This document shows, piece after piece, positions 1 to 6,289 of a DNA stretch of 9,817 nt (position 1 is its first letter; every line of letters begins with the position of its first letter). The notes beneath the pieces are model-generated. The model saw only the letters and a program-made list of their open reading frames with translations, did no database searches and was not told where the DNA came from. A program made the translations under genes and the position numbers. The stretch is from positions 1 to 9,817 of the forward strand of contig JAEZAU010000087.1 of NCBI GenBank assembly GCA_023430325.1, in the 5' to 3' direction. Origin of the DNA: Bacteroidota bacterium. Its GTDB lineage: Bacteria; Bacteroidota; Bacteroidia; Flavobacteriales_F; PHOS-HE28.

Positions 1-211
1 GCGTCTCAAAGGCTTTTTTGAAACTGTTGCGCGCGATCTCGATCTTCTCGCCGATCTTCGGCAGGTAGGTGATCCGCAGCGGTGTGCCGTGCTTTTGGAG
101 GATCTCCATCAGCGGCAGATCGTTCCACTCAAGGTTGTCGCCGTTCAATTTGTATTCCTCCTTCGGAAAGTCGAAGGTCTGTTCGATCAGATCGATGTAG
201 CGTGTCTTCAT
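1..211 (-). CDS. Arginine-decarboxylase-like PLP enzyme, N-terminal fragment
   Basis: This is the first 70 codons of a minus-strand gene that runs off the left edge, starting at the ATG at 211. The fragment begins MKTRYIDLIEQTFDFPKEE, and around residues 42-52 reads GTPLRITYLPK. I recognise this as the N-terminus of the roughly 460-residue fold-III PLP-dependent decarboxylases of Bacteroidota, annotated as arginine decarboxylase (speA-like). These enzymes convert arginine to agmatine for polyamine synthesis in the cytoplasm. The PLP lysine and the rest of the barrel lie outside the window, so substrate specificity (arginine, ornithine, diaminopimelate or carboxynorspermidine) cannot be settled here. 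It was assigned by remembered family resemblance, not by a search. Upstream there is only a weak purine stretch, AAAGG, before the ATG. Confidence 0.7.
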   Translation of the reverse strand, partial: MKTRYIDLIEQTFDFPKEEYKLNGDNLEWNDLPLMEILQKHGTPLRITYLPKIGEKIEIARNSFKKAFET

Positions 212-601
212 CAGGCCTTTACGGCGTGGTGGTGAGGGGTGGGTAAAGTGGTCGTATCAAAGCCAGCGTAGAACAACGCAGCTTCGAGATCGTTTGTATG
301 GCGGGCGATCCAACAGGATAGGCGGAGCCGGTGCTCACAAGGGATCGCCTGGCTCATCAGCGGAAAGGGCGTGTGGGCTTGGCCGGCCGGGTGAGGGCGG
401 TGAGTATGATAGCGGTCTGCCGAAGCATGGGGTAAAATTAGTGGCCGGGTGTCACCTGTCCATTAACGAAGACTGGAAAGTTGATGGCTCAAACGAACCC
501 GAAACTGAAATGCTGTTTCTTGCCTTGTGTTGGCATCGCAAATTTCATTCGTGGAGTATATTCGGGATCGAAGCTTATGATCCATCCATAAAACCATACA
601 A
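212..601. other. Gene-poor intergenic stretch between divergent genes
   Basis: This stretch of about 390 bases separates the decarboxylase (minus) from dodecin (plus), so it should hold promoters for both. I see no convincing gene. The open frame at 294-605 reads as low-complexity, Gly- and Arg-rich sequence with no recognisable domain, and it ends inside the dodecin start. A sequence TATATTCG at 557-564 resembles the Bacteroidota -7 element TAnnTTTG and would place a transcript start about 30 bases before dodecin. However, the nearest upstream TTG (530-532) is 24 bases away, which is longer than usual. No hairpin with a T-tract, tRNA or riboswitch was recognised. Confidence 0.5.
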
Positions 602-805
602 ATGAGAACTCTTAAGGTCATTGAACTCCTTTGCAATTCCACAGTGGGTTGGGAGGATGCTGCGAAGAAGGGTCTTGAAGAGGCATCGCGGACAGTGAAG
701 AACATCCGATCGATCTATATCAAGGAACAAAGTGCATCGGTGGAGAACGGCAAGATCTCCGAATACCGTCTTACCATCAAATTGACCTTCGAGATCGAAC
801 GTTGA
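602..805 (+). CDS. Dodecin family flavin-binding protein
   Basis: A 67-residue protein with the full dodecin layout: a first beta strand (LKVIELLCNST, residues 4-14), one amphipathic helix with W17EDAAKKGLEEA, and two further strands ending in YRLTIKLTFEIE. Dodecins form hollow dodecamers in the cytoplasm that bind riboflavin, FMN or FAD and buffer free flavin; the length is typical of bacterial members. The second strand reads IRSIYIKEQ, with Tyr39, and contains no tryptophan. In the well-studied dodecins a tryptophan in this strand stacks on the flavin, so ligand binding may differ here. The ATG at 602 follows an A-rich stretch (AAAACCATACAA) without a Shine-Dalgarno sequence, as is common in Bacteroidota. 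It looks monocistronic and converges on corA. Confidence 0.92.
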   Translation: MRTLKVIELLCNSTVGWEDAAKKGLEEASRTVKNIRSIYIKEQSASVENGKISEYRLTIKLTFEIER

Positions 806-959
806 ATTCTTGAAATGTGATCTGCGTAAGCGGCGGAGGTGGAAAGCCCGCAAGCGACCGGAGGTAGTGCGGCCTTGGAACCGTAGATGCGCCCTGACAG
901 GAATTCGCCCAGAAATGTGCTGGAGTGAATGAGTGAAATAGTGAGAAGGTAAGAGCGCG

Positions 960-981
960 AAAAAACGGATACATTGATCCG
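960..981 (-). terminator. Intrinsic terminator after corA
   Basis: On the minus strand, CGGAT and ATCCG form a 5-bp perfect stem around the 6-base loop CAATGT, followed at once by six T residues. It lies 35 bases downstream of the corA stop codon, as expected for a rho-independent terminator ending the SET-mscS-corA transcript. The stem is short, which is the main reason for caution. I saw no equivalent signal for the convergent dodecin transcript in 806-1016. Confidence 0.55.
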
Positions 982-1016
982 GGGAGCCGTTACCTTTTAC
1001 CCATTCGCCGGCATTA

Positions 1017-2078
1017 TCACAGCCAGCGTTTCCAGCGGAACCATGCCAGCATGAGCAGGGATATGAGGAACATGAACGCCATTACGGTGTAGTAGCCATA
1101 GTGCCAGCGCAGTTCCGGCATATTGTCGAAGTTCATGCCGTATACACCGACGATGAAGGTGAGCGGTATGAAGATGGTGCTGATGATGGTGAGAAGCTTC
1201 ATGACCTGGCTGGTGCGCAGGTTGACGCCAGCATGGTATGTGTTCTCAAGGCTCGTGAGCATTTCGCGAAAGGTGCCGATGGTCTCGGAGATGTACACCG
1301 CATGGTCCTGCAGATCGTTGATATAGCGGCGCGTGTTTTTATCGATCAACGGATTCTGCGTGGTGTTCAGCCGGCCGGCCAATTCGCGCATCGGTGTCAC
1401 ATGCCTGTTCACTGTGATCAGCAGCGATCGTAATTCCTGTATCTCGATCAGGTCCTCGTTTCCAGGGCGCACCAGCACTTTACGCTCCACGGCCTCGATG
1501 CGCTGGCCGAGGTCTTCCACGATCACGAAGTAGTTGTCAACGATGACATCAAGCAGTGAATAGAGCAGGTAATCCGCGCCGGCACGGCGTACACGGCCGG
1601 TGTTCTGGCGGATGCGTTCGCGGATGGGGTGAAGGACATCGCCCGGTCTTTCCTGGAAAGTTATCAGCAGGTCCTTGCGCAGGACGAAGGAGATCTGTTC
1701 CTTTTGAATGCCGCCCGTCTCGGGATCGAGCTGGAGCATCTTGGCCACTACGAAGAGCGTATCATTATACTCTTCCACCTTAGGCCGGTGATCGGTGTTG
1801 AGCACATCCTCAAGAAGGAGCACGTGCAGGTCGAATCGCTCGCCGAGGCTGCGCAACAACCGATCGTCCATGAGGCCGTCCACATCGAGCCAGGTGATGA
1901 CCGGATCGCGATGGTCCTGATGAAAGGTGGTGATGTCGACGCCTGTTCTTTCCTGAAGCTCTTTTTCGTTGTAAACGAAAAGTTTGGTATTGGTGAGGCT
2001 CGGATCACCCGCACCCACGTGGATGAAGGAACCCGGCGGCTGGCCCGCTTTTCCCGATCGGCTATGTACCTTTTTCAT
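1017..2078 (-). CDS. corA: CorA-type magnesium/cobalt transport channel
   Basis: A 353-residue inner-membrane protein of the CorA family, which forms a pentameric channel for Mg2+ (and Co2+, Ni2+) uptake. Seen in the sequence: the N-terminal segment GQPPGSFIHVG, a long charged cytoplasmic domain including LEDVLNTDHRPKVEEYND and RERIRQNTGRVRRAGADYLL, a long stalk helix, then two C-terminal membrane helices. The YGMN signature falls at about residues 313-316, followed by MPELRW, and the protein ends in a basic KRWL tail. Length and motifs match the Thermotoga maritima type closely. The start at 2078 lies inside the end of the upstream mscS gene (17-base overlap), which supports co-transcription and translational coupling. 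No frameshift or missing key residue was noticed. Confidence 0.95.
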   Translation of the reverse strand: MKKVHSRSGKAGQPPGSFIHVGAGDPSLTNTKLFVYNEKELQERTGVDITTFHQDHRDPVITWLDVDGLMDDRLLRSLGERFDLHVLLLEDVLNTDHRPKVEEYNDTLFVVAKMLQLDPETGGIQKEQISFVLRKDLLITFQERPGDVLHPIRERIRQNTGRVRRAGADYLLYSLLDVIVDNYFVIVEDLGQRIEAVERKVLVRPGNEDLIEIQELRSLLITVNRHVTPMRELAGRLNTTQNPLIDKNTRRYINDLQDHAVYISETIGTFREMLTSLENTYHAGVNLRTSQVMKLLTIISTIFIPLTFIVGVYGMNFDNMPELRWHYGYYTVMAFMFLISLLMLAWFRWKRWL

Positions 2079-2985
2079 CGGTGTAGCCGTGATCCATGAT
2101 CGCTGCCTTGGGCACTTTTCCCTTGAACTGGATGGTACGCTGCGGGTAAGGGATCTCGATGCCTTCCCGATCGAAACGCAATTTGATGGTGCGCAGCAGA
2201 TCGAACATCATGAAACGCGCGGCCACAGGTTCAGCGGCCCACACGTACGCACGAAGTTTCACACCGGTCTCTGCCAGGTCCACCACACGCACCATGACAC
2301 GGGGTACGTTGGCCTCCAATTCCTCCATGGTACGCCGATCGATGCAAGATGGATGTGCTTCGGATTCCAGCCTCACGATCTCGATCGCCTTATCGAGGTC
2401 ACTCTCGTAGGCGATACGCACTTCCACGTACTGGCAGGTGGCCTCATCTTCAATGGAACTGTTGATGATGGTCTCATCACTGATCAATGAATTGGGAACG
2501 ATCACCCGCCTGTTCTCGAAGGTGAGGATCACCGTGTGGCGCAGGGTGATGTCCTCCACGGTACCTGTGTGCAATTCGCCGATCCTGATCATGTCGCCCA
2601 CCCTGAAAGGCTTGAACGAAACGATGAATATGCCACTGATGATATTGCTGAACGCGCGTTGTGTGGCCAGGCCGAGTATGGCCACCAACAGACCTGCACC
2701 GGCGAAGAACGTGAGAGCAAGATGTTTGATGGATGGGATGACATAGATGATACCGCCAAGGGTCACCATCACCATCATGAAGCGCAGGGCGTTCTTCAGG
2801 AATTTGTAGCGGGTGGCGTCCTCCCGGGTCTGGCCGGATCGTTTGTAGCCACGGCGTATGAGTACGAACAACAGCCGTTCAATAAGGAACGCCGCGATGA
2901 TGACAATGATGACCTTGGCCAGTAGCAGGAGGTTGAACCCCAGCTTGTCCATGATGCGCTCCATGCGCGGGGAAAGGTCCAGCAT
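2062..2985 (-). CDS. MscS-family mechanosensitive ion channel
   Basis: A 307-residue small-conductance mechanosensitive channel of the inner membrane, which opens under membrane tension to release solutes after hypo-osmotic shock. Two predicted membrane helices (about residues 17-43 and 64-84) precede the pore-lining third helix (about 90-125). That helix is rich in Gly and Ala and continues into NIISGIFIVSFKPFRVGDMI, the hallmark segment of the family. The cytoplasmic beta domain follows, with VPNSLISDETIINSS at about 163-177. The size fits the compact three-helix E. coli MscS class. An in-frame TAG sits directly before the ATG at 2985, so the frame cannot extend upstream. Met8 or Met12 are possible alternative starts. 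It lies 16 bases after the SET-domain gene and overlaps corA, so all three are probably one transcript. Confidence 0.93.
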   Translation of the reverse strand: MLDLSPRMERIMDKLGFNLLLLAKVIIVIIAAFLIERLLFVLIRRGYKRSGQTREDATRYKFLKNALRFMMVMVTLGGIIYVIPSIKHLALTFFAGAGLLVAILGLATQRAFSNIISGIFIVSFKPFRVGDMIRIGELHTGTVEDITLRHTVILTFENRRVIVPNSLISDETIINSSIEDEATCQYVEVRIAYESDLDKAIEIVRLESEAHPSCIDRRTMEELEANVPRVMVRVVDLAETGVKLRAYVWAAEPVAARFMMFDLLRTIKLRFDREGIEIPYPQRTIQFKGKVPKAAIMDHGYTDEKGT

Positions 2986-3001
2986 CTAGGCGAACCCGCC
3001 C

Positions 3002-3601
3002 TTACATGGCCTTGCGTAGCGGGTGCTGCAAACTTAGCACCGGCGGATAACCCTCGCCGCTATCAAGATAACGTTCCAAAGAGGCCCGTGTTGATAGGTC
3101 AAGAAGCTTATATAGCGGTTGAGGTACCGATCGAAGTTGGGCCAGCGCCTCCTTGATACGGGCATCCATCCATTCATGATGGATCGAAAGTTCACCGGGC
3201 ACGATCCTTCCATGACACCCCGGCTTGTCACACTGAAGGTCCATCGGATACTCCAGGTTGAGCAACGCATAATGATCGGTCACTTCCTCACCCGGCTGGA
3301 TATCCCGTATGGCGATCTCAAAGCCAAAGCCGGTGCTGAGCGTATTGGGCTGGCAGCAATGGTTCATGTATTTGCCATGGTCCCAGCAGAGAATGCGGTT
3401 GCCGTTGGGTTCTGTGTACGCGTAGGTGGTGAGCACCTCCTCATAAAGTGGATCGTTGTTCAATGGATCGTCCGGTGATATCACGATATCTAGCGGATCA
3501 AGCACATAGATGAGCGTGCCTTTGGGTATGAGGGTCCTGGCAACAACGCCAAAACCGCGCAGTGCACCTATGTGTGACACCGCTGTGCCGGGATGCATCA
3601 T
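3002..3601 (-). CDS. SET-domain protein, putative lysine methyltransferase
   Basis: A 199-residue cytoplasmic protein with a compact SET domain. SET enzymes transfer a methyl group from S-adenosylmethionine to lysine side chains; the target of this bacterial member is unknown. Visible motifs are the N-terminal RGFGVVA (residues 15-21), the core NHCCQPN (80-86, family NHxxxPN), and GEEVTDHY (104-111, ending in the Asp-x-Tyr or Asp-Tyr pair of the active site). A following CDKPGCHGR (124-132) resembles the eukaryotic post-SET CxCx4C zinc motif with the first cysteine replaced by Leu122. The C-terminal 60 residues are helical and not recognised. The start is one of two adjacent ATG codons (3601 or 3598), and no Shine-Dalgarno sequence is seen. 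It is the first gene of the group with mscS and corA. Confidence 0.88.
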   Translation of the reverse strand: MMHPGTAVSHIGALRGFGVVARTLIPKGTLIYVLDPLDIVISPDDPLNNDPLYEEVLTTYAYTEPNGNRILCWDHGKYMNHCCQPNTLSTGFGFEIAIRDIQPGEEVTDHYALLNLEYPMDLQCDKPGCHGRIVPGELSIHHEWMDARIKEALAQLRSVPQPLYKLLDLSTRASLERYLDSGEGYPPVLSLQHPLRKAM

Positions 3602-3675
3602 CGGAGGGTACGGGAAATGGGGGTGGGGGTAACGGGGTTAAGGGCGATCGGTGGCCTCGGTTCCGTTCAGTGGCA

Positions 3676-3705
3676 CGAAAGTATATGGCGGATCGATGCT
3701 CTAAA
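3676..3705 (-). promoter_or_regulatory. Weak candidate promoter for the SET-mscS-corA group
   Basis: On the minus strand, TACTTTCG (3683-3676) matches the Bacteroidota -7 consensus TAnnTTTG at all but one base. TTTAG (3705-3701) lies 17 bases upstream, where the -33 TTTG element is expected, with an A in place of G. Transcription would start near 3669, leaving an untranslated leader of about 68 bases before the SET gene. Both elements are imperfect and such matches arise by chance, so this is only a candidate. The rest of 3602-3743 holds no gene, and no clear pepE terminator was seen there. Confidence 0.2.
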
Positions 3706-3743
3706 GCGATCGCCCGAAAAAAATCATACGTCCAGCAGTCAGA

Positions 3744-4451
3744 TCATGCCCCCTGCAATGACGTGCGCAATTCCGTTCCACCCGGATATTCCCCCACATC
3801 CTTCCCTTTCCGGAAAAGCTTCAGGCCTTTCCCTTCCACGGTCATACGACCGCCATCCACGTGCAACAAAGAGCCTTCATACAGGCCCACTACCGGCATC
3901 TGTGGATTCAAGGTCAGGAATTCCGCCAGCCGTTGATCGCGGCTTTCACCACCGTGACCGGGAATGGTAGCTTCAGTATAATGCGGGTTTATCTGGAAGC
4001 CGATCAAATGCATCGCGCGCAAGGCAGGTGGTTCCACGATCGGCATATCGTTCGTTGTCATGATCGTTGGGCAGGCCACATTGCTGCCAGCGCTCCAGCC
4101 GAGATACGGCATTCCCTTCTTCACCGCTTCGGGGATCGCCTTCAACAACCCCGACCGGTAAAGCTGGCGTAGGAGTAGGAACGAATTCCCCCCGCCCACC
4201 GCTATGGCATCGGCTTCCGCCAGCAACTTGGATGGATCTTTTTCCCTGTGCAATGGCAGAAGTTCGATCTCCATTTCTGCGAAGACGGCCTTTACTTTTT
4301 CCACATACGCATCCTGCTGATCTTCCGGTGCGGCGAATGGAACGAATGCGAGCTTCTTCTTCCCTTCAAGAAAAGCCTGTACGTAAGGCCGGGGCCATTG
4401 AAAGAACGGTTCACCGGGCATGGTGCTGTTTGAGAGGAGGAGGAGTCGCAT
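3744..4451 (-). CDS. pepE: Peptidase E (alpha-aspartyl dipeptidase)
   Basis: A 235-residue cytoplasmic serine peptidase of family S51, which hydrolyses dipeptides with N-terminal aspartate. From the start chosen here, the protein begins MRLLLLSNSTMPGE, matching the usual PepE N-terminus. The nucleophile motif GWSAGSN places Ser at residue 120, NDMPIVEP gives Asp135 and NPHYT gives His157, the same numbers as the Ser-Asp-His triad of enterobacterial PepE. GGGNSF (86-91) is the conserved turn before the nucleophile domain. A longer reading from 4484 would add 11 residues (MTPARSDNFTP) that the family lacks, so I prefer 4451. It is divergent from the exporter operon and separated by 142 bases from the SET gene downstream in the same direction. 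No regulatory site was recognised. Confidence 0.95.
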   Translation of the reverse strand: MRLLLLSNSTMPGEPFFQWPRPYVQAFLEGKKKLAFVPFAAPEDQQDAYVEKVKAVFAEMEIELLPLHREKDPSKLLAEADAIAVGGGNSFLLLRQLYRSGLLKAIPEAVKKGMPYLGWSAGSNVACPTIMTTNDMPIVEPPALRAMHLIGFQINPHYTEATIPGHGGESRDQRLAEFLTLNPQMPVVGLYEGSLLHVDGGRMTVEGKGLKLFRKGKDVGEYPGGTELRTSLQGA

Positions 4452-4602
4452 CGGGGTAAAGTTATCCGATCGTGCCGGGGTCATAGGATCCGTACCGAAG
4501 CCTTTGCTTTATTTATTTGCGATCCACTGAACAATGCATCCGTTCGGCTGTTGCACCAGTGCCTTGATGAAGATCGATGGATATGCCAATGATCGCCCGT
4601 AG

Positions 4603-6285
4603 ATGAGCGCTTCATCCACAACTTCAGCGTTCCGCAGGCTCTTCTCCCTGCTGAAGCTCGATCGGAAAGAGATCATCTACATCTATCTCTTCGCCTTCGT
4701 TCGTGGTGCCATCACCCTTTCCATACCGCTCGGGTTCCAGGCCATCGTGAACCTCTTGATGGGTGGGCAGATCGCCACTTCCTGGTATGTCATCATCGGC
4801 TTTCTTACGATCGGTCTTGTGCTGGTGGGTGTGATGCAGGTGATGGAATTGGTCCTGAGCGAACACATCAAACAACGGCTCTTCGTCCGGTCATCGATGG
4901 AGTTCGCCTATAGACTCCCGCGGATCAGGACGAACAGATCGACAGGTGGATATCTACCGGAACTGGTGAACAGGTTCTTCGATACCATGACAGTGCAGAA
5001 AGGACTGAACAAAGTGCTGGTGGATGTACCGGTCTCGGCGCTGCAGATCCTCATGGGCATGATCCTGCTCGCGTTCTATCATCCGTTCTTCATTGCCTTC
5101 GGCTTCTTCCTCGTCTTCCTGCTATATGCCATTTTCAGGTTGAGCGGCCGGCATGGAATGGAGACCAGTCTGGCGGAGTCGGGCTTCAAGTACAAAACGG
5201 CTTTCTGGCTTGAAGAGCTAGGCCGATCGAACCGTACTTTTAAAATGGCCGGCCATTCCGATCTGCCGCTGGGCCGGGCCGATGAGCTTGCCACCGCCTA
5301 CATCGCCGCGCGTAAAGGTCATTTTCGCGTGCTGCTCGGCTATTACTGGAGCATGGTCGGTTTCAAGGTCCTGGTCACCTTGGCCTTGTTGATCCTTGGT
5401 GGGTTGCTTGTGATCAATGAGCAGATGAACATCGGCCAGTTCGTTGCGGCGGAGATCGTGATCATTCTGGTCATCAACTCGGTGGAAAAGGTGATCCTTG
5501 GCCTTGAAGCGATCTATGATGTGCTCACCGCATTGGAGAAGATGGGAGAGGTGGCCGATCTTGATCTGGAGCCGAACGAAGGCCTGCGCATTCCGTTCAC
5601 GATCGATGAAGGAGGCCCGATGTCGATCGAGTTCCGCAACGTTGAATTCAAAAGTTCATGGAGCGATAGACCGATCCTGCAGCGGATCGATCTGACGATC
5701 GGGGCAGGTGAAAAGGTCTGCATCAGCGGAGCTCCTGGAGCAGGCAAGACCACGCTCCTCAAATTGATCTCAGGCCTCGTCTCACCTGATGCGGGCACCA
5801 TTCTCGTGGATGGCCATGGAATGAAAAGTCTTTCGATAGGGACTGTACGCGCTGCGATCGGTGACAGTTTCACCAAGGAAGAGATCTTCAGCGGTACCAT
5901 TCTGGATAACGTCATGCTGGGCCGTTCCTGGGTGAGTGAAGAAGATGCACGCATCGCTGCGGAACGAACAGGTCTGATGAACCTGTTGAAGGAGATCCCG
6001 CAAGGCTTGCTCACGATAGTGGATCCACATGGATCGCGTTTGCCGGGAACGCTGGTGCGCCGCATCATTCTTGCACGCTGTTTCGCTGGAAGGCCACGCC
6101 TTGTCATCTTCGAGGACGATGCGGTATCGGGTCTGGAGAAGGATCGCGCGGAGATCATCGATCTGCTTCTTGGGCCCGATGCACAGCATACATTGATCGC
6201 GGTGAGCAATGATCCGCAGATGCGTCAGCGTTGCGATCGAGTGGTGGAACTGGGATCGGGATACATCATCACTCATCGGGAATGA
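4603..6285 (+). CDS. ABC exporter permease-ATPase with degenerate nucleotide-binding domain
   Basis: A 560-residue half-transporter of the type I secretion/exporter class, acting in the inner membrane. The N-terminal part (about residues 22-310) carries hydrophobic stretches consistent with six membrane helices. The nucleotide-binding domain occupies about 340-560, and there is no N-terminal C39 peptidase domain. Walker A is intact (GAPGAGKTT, 376-384) and FSGTI (429-433) is conserved. The Q-loop glutamine is replaced (Thr424 by alignment with the usual PQxPxLF), and the LSGGQ signature reads LPGTL (480-484). Walker B keeps Asp505 but has Asp506 for the catalytic Glu, and the switch His is Asn536. 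It starts at 4603 directly after an in-frame TAG and is the first gene of the operon with the adaptor and the outer-membrane factor. Transport activity and substrate are unknown; it may need a canonical partner subunit. Confidence 0.9.
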   Translation: MSASSTTSAFRRLFSLLKLDRKEIIYIYLFAFVRGAITLSIPLGFQAIVNLLMGGQIATSWYVIIGFLTIGLVLVGVMQVMELVLSEHIKQRLFVRSSMEFAYRLPRIRTNRSTGGYLPELVNRFFDTMTVQKGLNKVLVDVPVSALQILMGMILLAFYHPFFIAFGFFLVFLLYAIFRLSGRHGMETSLAESGFKYKTAFWLEELGRSNRTFKMAGHSDLPLGRADELATAYIAARKGHFRVLLGYYWSMVGFKVLVTLALLILGGLLVINEQMNIGQFVAAEIVIILVINSVEKVILGLEAIYDVLTALEKMGEVADLDLEPNEGLRIPFTIDEGGPMSIEFRNVEFKSSWSDRPILQRIDLTIGAGEKVCISGAPGAGKTTLLKLISGLVSPDAGTILVDGHGMKSLSIGTVRAAIGDSFTKEEIFSGTILDNVMLGRSWVSEEDARIAAERTGLMNLLKEIPQGLLTIVDPHGSRLPGTLVRRIILARCFAGRPRLVIFEDDAVSGLEKDRAEIIDLLLGPDAQHTLIAVSNDPQMRQRCDRVVELGSGYIITHRE

Positions 6286-6289
6286 AGCC

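Noticed and set aside
294..605. Plus-strand open frame of 103 codons before dodecin
   Set aside because: Low-complexity, Gly- and Arg-rich translation with no recognisable domain, and it runs into the dodecin start. It looks like a chance open frame in spacer DNA.
463..853. Minus-strand frames overlapping dodecin
   Set aside because: They are antisense to a clear dodecin gene and their translations show no family character.
1629..2099. Plus-strand frame of 156 codons opposite corA
   Set aside because: It lies entirely antisense to strongly supported corA and the end of mscS. It is long only because of the codon bias of the true gene.
3700..3743. Terminator after pepE at the A-run near 3716-3722
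   Set aside because: On the pepE strand a T-tract is present, but no stable stem precedes it; the GCGATCGC palindrome lies on the wrong side.
4452..4484. Longer N-terminus for peptidase E
   Set aside because: The 11 added residues are absent from the family. With the start at 4451 the catalytic residues fall at 120, 135 and 157, as in known PepE.
4452..4602. Promoter pair in the pepE/exporter divergent spacer
   Set aside because: TTTATTTG near 4512 and a TAACTTTA-like site just before pepE each resemble a -7 element, but neither has a -33 partner at suitable spacing.
6209..6289. Longer N-terminus for the HlyD adaptor
   Set aside because: The extra 27 residues lie within the ABC gene and do not match the family. 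The start at 6290 gives normal operon spacing.
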